A stretch of DNA of 6,455 bases from Comamonadaceae bacterium (GTDB taxonomy: Bacteria; Pseudomonadota; Gammaproteobacteria; Burkholderiales; Burkholderiaceae_C). Of this stretch, positions 1 to 5,578 are shown in pieces. The DNA lies in the NCBI GenBank assembly GCA_947454695.1, contig CANGMW010000146.1:1-6455 (forward strand). The letters run 5' to 3'. Both the position numbers and the translations under genes were made by a program. The notes under the pieces are model-generated. The model was not told the origin of the DNA. It did no database searches and saw only the letters and a program-made list of their open reading frames with translations. Every line of letters begins with the position of its first letter. The stretch's first letter is position 1.

Positions 1-352
1 CCACCCAGCCGCGTTGCACCAAGACTGACAAATGACTGCCTTGCAGCTGTAAGGGCGTCACGACATAAAAGCCGACCTTGGCATTCATTGGTCGGTTGTC
101 CAGAAATACTGTTTTGTCCGCCAGCCATTGGCCAGTCAGCGTGATGCGCCGGTTGATCAAGCTGCGCGGGTCCAGCGGGCCTAGCAAAGTCGCACCATCG
201 AGCTCTGGCAGTTGCGTTTGAGAAGCCACGCTGGCTTGCAACGCTTCTTTCTGTGCAGCACGTGCGAGCTGCCAAGTCCCGAGTGAGGCAGTCACACCCG
301 CCGCCAGCAACGCCAGCGCCGTGATCATCCAAAATCGGGTTCTTTCACTCAC
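1..352 (-). CDS. surf1: SURF1 family cytochrome oxidase assembly protein (3' end cut by window edge)
   Basis: This gene begins at 352 on the minus strand and runs off the left edge after 117 codons; SURF1 proteins are usually about 240-260 residues, so roughly half is present. It encodes an inner-membrane assembly factor that helps insert haem a into subunit I of the aa3 oxidase (family knowledge). An N-terminal transmembrane helix spans about residues 7-25 and runs into the SURF1 signature LGTWQLAR (24-31). Further on are FLDNRPMNAKVGFYVVTPL (83-101) and VLVQRGWV (110-117), both typical of the first half of the family. The start is a GTG. I chose it because AGAAGGA lies 7 bases upstream (360-366) and because the first ATG downstream (residue 9) falls inside the membrane helix. 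It lies downstream of the cox operon but is separated from it by an opposing gene and a terminator, so it probably has its own promoter inside the antisense of the DUF2909 gene. I could not find a convincing one. Confidence 0.93.
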   Translation of the reverse strand, partial: MSERTRFWMITALALLAAGVTASLGTWQLARAAQKEALQASVASQTQLPELDGATLLGPLDPRSLINRRITLTGQWLADKTVFLDNRPMNAKVGFYVVTPLQLQGSHLSVLVQRGWV

Positions 353-354
353 GC

Positions 355-360
355 GATAAT
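355..360 (+). promoter_or_regulatory. Possible -10 box for a leaderless DUF2909 transcript
   Basis: GATAAT matches the sigma-70 consensus TATAAT at five of six positions. It ends six bases before the ATG at 367, so transcription would be expected to start at or next to the A of that ATG. No Shine-Dalgarno sequence precedes the ATG on this strand, which fits a leaderless message. No good -35 box is visible at 16-18 bp spacing. This is a weak prediction. Confidence 0.3.
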
Positions 361-366
361 CCTTCT

Positions 367-588
367 ATGACGTATTTCATTGCCCTGGCCTTTTTGGCCA
401 TCCTCGCCAGCCTAGGTGCCGCCCTGTTTTTCATGATGAAAGATGGTCGTGACGGCAAAGCCAAAACCAGCAACATGGCACGCGCGCTGGCTTTGCGCGT
501 GGGCTTGTCCATTGCCGTCTTCCTGTGCATCCTGATCGCCTGGAAGCTGGGCTACGTTCAGCCAACAGGCATCACTGCCGGCCGCTGA
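367..588 (+). CDS. Twin transmembrane protein (DUF2909 family)
   Basis: A 73-residue protein with two hydrophobic helices, at about residues 3-23 and 41-61. They are joined by a short polar, basic loop (KDGRDGKAKTSN, 25-36), and the protein ends with LGYVQPTGITAGR. The two-helix layout and the conserved QPTGI tail match the DUF2909 / 'twin transmembrane protein' family, which I recall as commonly sitting between subunit III and SURF1 genes in Burkholderiales. Its biochemical role is unknown; context suggests a part in oxidase assembly or stability (inference). It is the only clear plus-strand gene here. It converges on coxC across an 83-bp gap with a terminator, and diverges from SURF1 with 14 bp between start codons. 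There is no ribosome-binding site before the ATG, only CCTTCT, which is the complement of the SURF1 Shine-Dalgarno. The start is supported because the first helix begins immediately after it. Confidence 0.88.
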   Translation: MTYFIALAFLAILASLGAALFFMMKDGRDGKAKTSNMARALALRVGLSIAVFLCILIAWKLGYVQPTGITAGR

Positions 589-603
589 TCTTGGCAAGCC
601 TAT

Positions 604-632
604 AAAAACAAAAGCCGCAACTGCGGCTTTTG
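604..632 (-). terminator. Rho-independent terminator of the cox operon, possibly bidirectional
   Basis: CAAAAGCCGCA (609-619) is perfectly complementary to TGCGGCTTTTG (622-632), giving an 11-bp stem around a 2-base centre (in practice 10 bp with a 4-base loop). On the minus strand the hairpin is followed by a T-rich run (TTTTGTTTTTATA), which makes a strong terminator 40 bp after the coxC stop. On the plus strand the trailing sequence is TTTTGTTGTG, a weaker T-tract that could still end the DUF2909 transcript, whose stop is 20 bp upstream. It sits between two convergent genes, as expected for a shared terminator. Confidence 0.85.
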
Positions 633-671
633 TTGTGTCATGCCGCACGAACCCGCGCGGACCGTCTCACA

Positions 672-1553
672 TCACATCCAATAAACCAGAATGTAAAGAC
701 CGAGCCAGACAACGTCCACGAAGTGCCAGTACCAGGCGGCACCCTCAAAACCAAAATGTTTCTCGGCAGTGAAATGGCCCTTTTGCAAACGCAAGGTCAT
801 GAAAAACAACATGAGCATGCCAACAAACACGTGGAAACCGTGGAAGCCCGTGAGCATGAAGAAGGTCGAGCCATAGGCACCTGACGACAGCTTCAGGTTC
901 ATCTCGTGGTAGGCATGGTAGTACTCATAGCCTTGCACGAACAAGAACACCAGGCCCAAAAGCACGGTGGCCCACATGAATGCGATGGTCTTGCTGCGAT
1001 GACCTTCACGCAAGGCATGGTGGGCCACGGTCAGGGTCACGCCAGAGCTCAGCAGCAGCGCGGTGTTGATCGTGGGCAACCAGAACGGGGTCATGGTCTG
1101 GAAGGGCTCAATGATGCCGGCCGGCGAAGCCGTAGCGCCCGCAGCCAACGTGGGCCACACGGCTTTGAAGCCCGGCCACAGCAAGGAATTGTCCAAGCTG
1201 CCAAGAGCTGGCACCGAGTGCGTTCGCATCCACCACAAAGCAGTGAAAAAGGCGCCGAAGAACATCACTTCGGAAAAGATGAACCAGGTCATGCTCCAGC
1301 GGAAGGACAGATCAATCTTGTGACCGTATTGGCCGCCTTCGCTCTCAGAGATGGCATCACTGAACCACTGGTACAGAACGCCCAGCCACCACAGCAGGCC
1401 AAACAGCACCAGGTACTTGCCCCAGCCAGCGCCATTGATCCACTGGCCAGCGCCAAAGAACAAGAAGAACAAACCCAGGGCGGCCATCGCCGGGTGGCGG
1501 GAGGGACCTGGCACGAAGTAATACGGGGTTGTGCCGTGCGTTGCTGAACTCAT
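672..1553 (-). CDS. coxC: Cytochrome c oxidase subunit III
   Basis: A 293-residue, seven-helix inner-membrane protein and the third core subunit of the aa3 oxidase. It carries no redox metal but stabilises the proton-uptake path and the turnover of subunit I (family knowledge). The N-terminus YYFVPGPSRHPAM (11-23) is the typical proteobacterial opening. FSEVMFFGAFF (93-103) contains the conserved membrane glutamate E95, GFHGFHVFVG (236-245) follows, and AAWYWHFVDVVWLGLY (272-287) closes the protein, all hallmarks of the family. The reading frame stays open to a TTG at 1583, but I chose the ATG at 1553: GGAG lies 5 bases upstream, and the extra ten residues (KSTGRNGAK and so on) look like translated leader. 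It is the last gene of the operon, 53 bp after DUF2970, with a terminator about 40 bp past its stop. Also called ctaE. Confidence 0.97.
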   Translation of the reverse strand: MSSATHGTTPYYFVPGPSRHPAMAALGLFFLFFGAGQWINGAGWGKYLVLFGLLWWLGVLYQWFSDAISESEGGQYGHKIDLSFRWSMTWFIFSEVMFFGAFFTALWWMRTHSVPALGSLDNSLLWPGFKAVWPTLAAGATASPAGIIEPFQTMTPFWLPTINTALLLSSGVTLTVAHHALREGHRSKTIAFMWATVLLGLVFLFVQGYEYYHAYHEMNLKLSSGAYGSTFFMLTGFHGFHVFVGMLMLFFMTLRLQKGHFTAEKHFGFEGAAWYWHFVDVVWLGLYILVYWM

Positions 1554-1558
1554 TTTTG

Positions 1559-1562
1559 CTCC
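1559..1562 (-). promoter_or_regulatory. Ribosome-binding site that decides the coxC start
   Basis: On the minus strand GGAG is followed by CAAAA and then the ATG at 1553, a good 5-base spacing. It lies inside the longer open frame that starts with TTG at 1583, so it argues for the downstream ATG and a 293-residue product. A second purine run (GGAAGGA) lies a few bases further upstream. Confidence 0.7.
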
Positions 1563-1606
1563 ATTCCTTCCGGTACTCTTCAATCTAATCTAGCGATCAG
1601 GTCGGC

Positions 1607-1822
1607 TTATTTCGCCACCACCCAATTCACCAAGGCTATCAAACTCACTACAAAAAGCAGGGCCCCCACCAGTCCCACCACAATGATGTGGAACAAGCTG
1701 AGGTGCGCTGCGTCGTTATGAAACTCGCTGTTTTTGCGAATTCCCAAAAAAGACCAAGCCACGGCCTTCACGGTACGGGCGAGGGAGGGTTTGCGGACTT
1801 CGGAGGGCGACGGTGTTGTCAT
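1607..1822 (-). CDS. DUF2970 single-pass membrane protein
   Basis: A 71-residue protein with a polar N-terminus, the motif VKAVAWSFLGIRKN (18-31) and one C-terminal transmembrane helix at about residues 45-69. The AWSFLGIRK segment followed by a lone helix is the DUF2970 pattern, a family of small proteins often found beside Cox11 in beta- and gammaproteobacteria. No function is established; the location suggests a helper in oxidase assembly or a small accessory subunit (inference). Its ATG overlaps the cox11 stop as ATGA, which points to translational coupling and roughly matched synthesis. The purine run GGGGGTAGG just before the ATG, inside the end of cox11, may serve as its ribosome-binding site. 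Only 53 bp separate it from coxC, so it is surely in the same transcript. Confidence 0.9.
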   Translation of the reverse strand: MTTPSPSEVRKPSLARTVKAVAWSFLGIRKNSEFHNDAAHLSLFHIIVVGLVGALLFVVSLIALVNWVVAK

Positions 1823-2421
1823 ACGCCTACCCCCGTGGCTGATTTGTCAGCGCGCACCGTGGTCAGCGGGGCGGGCGGTGTTTTGCTGCCCACTTCAAAG
1901 AAGGTGTAGGACAAGGTGATGGTCGTCACGTCCTTGGACAGCTTGGGATCGATCACGAATGCCACCGGCCAGCTTTTCTTTTCGCCCGGCTCCAGGGTGT
2001 ACTGGTTAAAGCAGAAACATTCGAGCTTATTGAAATGGGCTGAAGCTTGGCGAGGGGCGTAACTGGGAATCGCTTGCGCCGACATGCGGTGGTCCTGCAC
2101 GTTCTGGAATTCGTACATCACGGTCGTGAGTTCACCGGGATGTACTTGCACAGAACTCTGGGCCGGCTTGAAGCTCCAGGGGCCACGTGCGTTGGCATCA
2201 AACTCCACCGTGATGGTGCGTTTGAAATCCACCTGTGTGTTAGCCGGCGTGGCGTTGCTCACACCGGGCAAATTGCGTTCACCCAAGGCCAAAATGTTGA
2301 TGCCCGTCATCTCACAAATGGTCTTGTACAGAGGCACCAAGGCGTAGCCGAAGGCAAACATGCCCAGCGTGACGACGGCCAGCTTGCCCACCATCTTGGA
2401 GTTTTCGCGCTGCAAGCTCAT
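1819..2421 (-). CDS. ctaG: Cytochrome c oxidase assembly protein CtaG/Cox11
   Basis: A 200-residue copper chaperone anchored in the inner membrane with its globular domain in the periplasm. It delivers copper to the CuB site of subunit I (family knowledge). One transmembrane helix spans about residues 12-31. The conserved Cys36 follows in YKTICEMTGI. The Cu(I)-binding ECFCF motif has Cys135 and Cys137, and the family's strand WPVAFVIDP (151-159) comes after. Length and motif order match full-length proteobacterial Cox11, so nothing appears missing. The start MSLQREN is typical, although the upstream Shine-Dalgarno is weak (GAG about 8 bases away). Only 11 bp separate it from the preceding 37-residue gene, so it may rely on ribosomes finishing that gene. 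It overlaps DUF2970 by 4 bp. The name ctaG here means the Cox11 family, not the unrelated Bacillus CtaG. Confidence 0.96.
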   Translation of the reverse strand: MSLQRENSKMVGKLAVVTLGMFAFGYALVPLYKTICEMTGINILALGERNLPGVSNATPANTQVDFKRTITVEFDANARGPWSFKPAQSSVQVHPGELTTVMYEFQNVQDHRMSAQAIPSYAPRQASAHFNKLECFCFNQYTLEPGEKKSWPVAFVIDPKLSKDVTTITLSYTFFEVGSKTPPAPLTTVRADKSATGVGV

Positions 2422-2432
2422 GCGTGGCTCGA

Positions 2433-2546
2433 CTATTTGCTCAACAAAGCCATCTTGACCATGAAGCCAAAGAAGAACACGAGCACCACCGACAACAAAA
2501 TCAAGCCGGTCTTGCGGTTGTTCTTTTTTTGGTCTTCGGTGCTCAT
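2433..2546 (-). CDS. 37-residue cytochrome oxidase-associated membrane protein
   Basis: A very short gene between ctaD and cox11, found by reading the gap by eye. It encodes 37 residues: a polar basic head (MSTEDQKKNNRKTG, 1-14), one hydrophobic helix (about 14-32, with LSVVLVFFFGFM at its centre) and the tail VKMALLSK. Like other tiny membrane proteins, the basic residues before the helix suggest that the N-terminus faces the cytoplasm. I recall a similar-sized 'cytochrome oxidase small assembly protein' at this place in Burkholderiales cox operons. No mechanism is known to me. It begins 23 bp after the ctaD stop and ends 11 bp before cox11. The ribosome-binding site is weak (GGAC, about 5 bases upstream). 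The alternative, that this is spacer, is unlikely: the reading frame is intact, has normal codon use, and fills the gap almost exactly. Confidence 0.8.
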   Translation of the reverse strand: MSTEDQKKNNRKTGLILLSVVLVFFFGFMVKMALLSK

Positions 2547-2569
2547 GGCTTGTCCAAGACTATGCGCGT

Positions 2570-4186
2570 TCAGCCGATAACACGGGTGGCCGTGGCATCC
2601 AGCTTGGGCGGTGTTTCAAAGGTGTGGAACGGTGCGGGCGAGGGCACTTCCCACTCCAGGCCTTCAGCAGCTTCCCAGGGTTTCTGAGCGGCTTTCACGC
2701 CATGTCCACGCATGGTGGGCAACACGACGAAGAAGAAGAAGTACACCTGGGCAAAACCGAAGAAGAACGCGCCCACCGAAGCGATGGCGTTGAAGTCGGC
2801 AAACTGCATCGGGTAGTCGGCATAACGACGTGGCATGCCGGCCAGACCCAGGAAGTGCATGGGGAAGAAGGTGACGTTGAAAGAAATCAGCGACCACCAG
2901 AAGTGGATTTTGCCGCGGGTTTCGTTGTACATCACACCGGTCCACTTCGGGCTCCAGTAGTAGTAGCCTGCAAACATGCTGAACAGAGAACCGGCCACCA
3001 GCACATAGTGAAAATGCGCCACGATGTAGTAGGTGTCCTGAATCTGGATGTCGATCGGGGCCACTGCCGGGATCAGGCCAGTGAAGCCGCCCATGGTGAA
3101 CACGAAGATGAAGCCGATGGCAAACAGCATGGGCGTTTCAAATGTCATGGAGCCGCGCCACATGGTGGCCAGCCAGTTGAAGATCTTCACAGCGGTCGGC
3201 ACGGCAATCAGCATCGTGGCGTACATGAAGAACAGCTGACCCGTCACCGGCATGCCGGTGGTGAACATGTGGTGTGCCCAGACGATGAAGCTCAAAATAG
3301 CGATTGACGAGGTGGCATACACCATGGAGGCATAACCAAACAATTTTTTGCGCGAGAAAGTCGGCACGATCTGGCTGATGATGCCGAAGGCCGGCAAGAT
3401 CATGATGTACACCTCGGGGTGACCGAAGAACCAGAAAATGTGCTGGAACATCACCGGGTCGCCGCCGCCGGCGGGGTTGAAGAAGGTGGTGCCGAAATGG
3501 CGATCAGTCAGCGTCATGGTGATGGCGCCTGCCAGCACCGGCATCACTGCGATCAACAGGTAGGCGGTGATCAGCCAGGTCCAGGTGAACATGGGCATCT
3601 TCATCAGCGTCATGCCAGGCGCGCGCATGTTCAGGATGGTCACGATGATGTTGATTGAGCCCATGATGGAGCTCGCACCCAGGATGTGCAGGGCAAAAAT
3701 ACCCGCATCCATCGAGGGGCCCATCTGCAGGGTCAACGGTGCATAGAAGGTCCAGCCAGCTGCCGGCGCGCCGCCGGGCATGAAGAAGGAACTCACCACC
3801 ATCACCGCAGCCGGAATCATCAGCCAGAAGCTGAAGTTGTTCATACGGGCAAAGGCCATGTCGGAGGCGCCGATTTGCAAAGGAATCATCCAGTTCGCAA
3901 AGCCCACGAAGGCCGGCATGATGGCGCCGAACACCATGATCACCCCGTGCATGGTGGTGAACTGGTTAAACAACTCGGGGTTAACCAACTGCAAGCCGGG
4001 CTGGAACAGCTCAGCGCGGATCAGCAGCGCCAAAACGCCGCCGATCATCAGCATGGTGAACGCAAACAGCAGGTACAGGGTACCGATGTCTTTGTGGTTG
4101 GTTGCAAACACCCAACGACGCCAGCCCGTAGGCGCGTGGTGGTGGTCGTCATGGGCATGATCGTGATGGTCTAGAACGGCGCTCAT
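2570..4186 (-). CDS. ctaD: Cytochrome c oxidase subunit I (aa3 type, A1 family)
   Basis: The 538-residue catalytic subunit, with about twelve membrane helices. It reduces oxygen to water at the haem a3-CuB centre and pumps protons. Visible ligands: H80 (haem a, in TMHG) and H393 (haem a); H391 (haem a3, in VAHFHYV); and H256, H305 and H306 (CuB). Y260 in HPEVY is the tyrosine cross-linked to H256. E258 in GHPEVY marks the A1 type. The D-channel residues D109, N98 and N116/N117 and the K-channel lysine K334 are all present, so it should be fully active as a pump. The N-terminus is unusually rich in histidine (eight in residues 7-27). The start is firm: AGAAGGA (4194-4200) lies 7 bases before the ATG. 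It follows coxB by 41 bp. Also called coxA. Confidence 0.98.
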   Translation of the reverse strand: MSAVLDHHDHAHDDHHHAPTGWRRWVFATNHKDIGTLYLLFAFTMLMIGGVLALLIRAELFQPGLQLVNPELFNQFTTMHGVIMVFGAIMPAFVGFANWMIPLQIGASDMAFARMNNFSFWLMIPAAVMVVSSFFMPGGAPAAGWTFYAPLTLQMGPSMDAGIFALHILGASSIMGSINIIVTILNMRAPGMTLMKMPMFTWTWLITAYLLIAVMPVLAGAITMTLTDRHFGTTFFNPAGGGDPVMFQHIFWFFGHPEVYIMILPAFGIISQIVPTFSRKKLFGYASMVYATSSIAILSFIVWAHHMFTTGMPVTGQLFFMYATMLIAVPTAVKIFNWLATMWRGSMTFETPMLFAIGFIFVFTMGGFTGLIPAVAPIDIQIQDTYYIVAHFHYVLVAGSLFSMFAGYYYWSPKWTGVMYNETRGKIHFWWSLISFNVTFFPMHFLGLAGMPRRYADYPMQFADFNAIASVGAFFFGFAQVYFFFFVVLPTMRGHGVKAAQKPWEAAEGLEWEVPSPAPFHTFETPPKLDATATRVIG

Positions 4187-4227
4187 CCTGATTTCCTTCT
4201 CAATACTGGGTATGCGTTGACAACAAT

Positions 4228-5403
4228 TTACTTGCGGGCCGCCAGAACGTCAGCCGGCTGAACCAGCTGCCCCGTCTTGTTGGACCAGTTGTTTTTGGTG
4301 TAGGTGATGACGGCAGCGATGTCGGTGTCGCTCAGTTGTTTCCAGGCCGGCATGGCGTTGTTTTGACCATTGAGCAAGACATTGATCTGCTTGGTCTTGT
4401 CAGCATTGAGCACCACTGCCGAGCCGTCCAGCGGCTTGATGGGGCCAGCGCCCTTCCCGTTGGCCTGGTGGCAAACTGCGCAGTTGGCGGCGTACACTTT
4501 TTCACCGCGCTTGCTGATGTCTTCCAAGGTCCAGACCTTGCTCGGGTCATCGAGTTTGGCGGCCAATTTTTTCTGCTCGACAGCCACCCATTTGCTGTAG
4601 TCCTCGGCGGACACCACTTTCACGTGGATGGGCATATAGGCGTGTTCCTTGCCGCACAGTTCGGCGCACTGACCGTGGTAGTCACCGATTTTTTCGGCGC
4701 GGAACCAGGTGTCGCGAACGAAGCCGGGAATCGCATCCTGCTTGATACCGAATGAGGGCACCATGAAGGCGTGAATCACGTCGTTGGAGGTGGTGATGAT
4801 GCGGATCTTGCGGTCCACCGGCACCACCAGGGGGTTGTCCACTTTGAGCAAGTAGTCATCGGTCGGCTCAGGCTTGCCCGAGTTGGACATTTCGCGCTGG
4901 ACAGGATCCAAGGTAGACAAGAAGCCAATGCCCTCACCTTCGCCTTTGATGTAGTCATAGCCCCATTTCCACTGGTAACCCGTGGCTTTGATGGTGATGT
5001 CGGCGTTGCTGGTGTCCTTCATAGCCACCACCATTTTGGTGGCCGGCAGGGCCATCAAAATCACGATGATGAAAGGCACGATGGTCCAGATAACTTCCAC
5101 CGTAGCGGATTCATGGAAGGTCGCCGCTTTGTGGCCCACCGACTTGCGGTGCTTCCAGATGGAATAGAACATCACGCTGAACACGGCCACGAAAATCACA
5201 GCACACAAAATCAGCATGAACCAATGCAGCCAAGCCACGCCTTCGGCGATTTTGGTGACGGGGGGATGCAAATTGAGTTGACGGACCGCTGGGCCGCCAG
5301 GCAGGTCGTTCACTGCAAACGCAGCGGTGAAGGCCACGCTACCCGCCCACGCACTTGCTGCGAGCAGCAGTGAAGCCAATGTCTTAAAAATGTTCTTCAT
5401 CAT
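4228..5403 (-). CDS. coxB: Cytochrome c oxidase subunit II with fused cytochrome c domain (caa3-like)
   Basis: A 391-residue subunit that takes electrons and passes them to subunit I. It begins with a signal peptide (about 1-30, possibly cut after AFA). Two membrane helices follow (about 58-82 and 102-125). Next comes the aromatic electron-entry patch YQWKWGYDY (143-151). The periplasmic CuA domain has H211, C246, E248, C250, H254 and M257 (CAELCGKEHAYM). The C-terminal domain is a class I cytochrome c with CAVCH (C308, C311, H312) and a probable axial M351 in NAMPAWK. Subunits II lacking this domain are about 250-280 residues, so the extra length is the haem domain. A frame-open GTG lies 6 bases upstream (5409) and a second ATG at 5400. 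I prefer 5403 because GAAG sits 5 bases before it. It is the first gene of the operon, with ctaD 41 bp downstream. Also called ctaC. Confidence 0.97.
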   Translation of the reverse strand: MMKNIFKTLASLLLAASAWAGSVAFTAAFAVNDLPGGPAVRQLNLHPPVTKIAEGVAWLHWFMLILCAVIFVAVFSVMFYSIWKHRKSVGHKAATFHESATVEVIWTIVPFIIVILMALPATKMVVAMKDTSNADITIKATGYQWKWGYDYIKGEGEGIGFLSTLDPVQREMSNSGKPEPTDDYLLKVDNPLVVPVDRKIRIITTSNDVIHAFMVPSFGIKQDAIPGFVRDTWFRAEKIGDYHGQCAELCGKEHAYMPIHVKVVSAEDYSKWVAVEQKKLAAKLDDPSKVWTLEDISKRGEKVYAANCAVCHQANGKGAGPIKPLDGSAVVLNADKTKQINVLLNGQNNAMPAWKQLSDTDIAAVITYTKNNWSNKTGQLVQPADVLAARK

Positions 5404-5578
5404 GTTCACTTCTTCATTGCCTCGTTAATTCATGACTGTCAGCACTTACCAGCAAGCCTGGGCCCACCCGAGGTGATCAAACTACACCCACACTCGAGCA
5501 GCAAAAAATGTTGGGAATCCATTGTCAGCAACCGGCGATTGTAGCCCACAGAACAGGGTCGACCGCGGGTTTACCCCT
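5404..5578 (-). promoter_or_regulatory. Upstream region and leader of the cox operon
   Basis: A 175-bp gap between the BioC-like gene and coxB with no open frame that looks coding. It contains the candidate -10 box at 5538-5543, an AT-rich patch (AACATTTTTTGC, about 5503-5514) and two copies of TGCTGACA (5523-5530 and 5437-5444). I found no clear FNR-type palindrome and no long hairpin with a T-tract, so how the preceding gene terminates is unclear. If the -10 box is right, the transcript would have an untranslated leader of about 128 bases. Confidence 0.45.
5538..5543 (-). promoter_or_regulatory. Candidate -10 box (TACAAT) for the cox operon
   Basis: TACAAT, in the context GGGCTACAATCGCC on the minus strand, matches the sigma-70 -10 consensus at five of six positions and is the best such match in the gap before coxB. 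No convincing -35 hexamer lies 16-18 bp upstream (GCGGTC at 17 bp), so an activator or a different real promoter is possible. Transcription would start near 5531. Confidence 0.35.

Noticed and set aside
386..400. Inverted repeat TGGCC-TTTTT-GGCCA
   Set aside because: It lies inside the first helix of DUF2909 and follows from the codons for Ala-Phe-Leu-Ala; a 5-bp stem in coding DNA is weak evidence of a regulatory hairpin.
412..648. 78-codon minus-strand open frame opposite DUF2909
   Set aside because: It crosses the terminator hairpin and has no family features; DUF2909 on the plus strand is recognisable.
906..1547. 213-codon plus-strand open frame opposite coxC
   Set aside because: It mirrors a certain gene; its protein is rich in His, Gln and Arg with no recognisable domain, as expected for the antisense of a membrane-protein gene.
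1554..1583. N-terminal extension of coxC to a TTG at 1583
   Set aside because: The extra residues are polar and atypical, the TTG lacks a good ribosome-binding site, and the ATG at 1553 has one.
2727..2746. GAA trinucleotide run
   Set aside because: It is the complement of TTC codons for the Phe run in the last helix of subunit I, not a microsatellite of note.
2624..3307. 227-codon plus-strand open frame opposite ctaD
   Set aside because: It lies fully antisense to subunit I, has a His/Glu-rich composition and no hydrophobic or catalytic pattern.
4771..5373. 200-codon plus-strand open frame opposite coxB
   Set aside because: Antisense shadow of a firmly identified gene, with a His/Asp/Gly-rich product and no domain.
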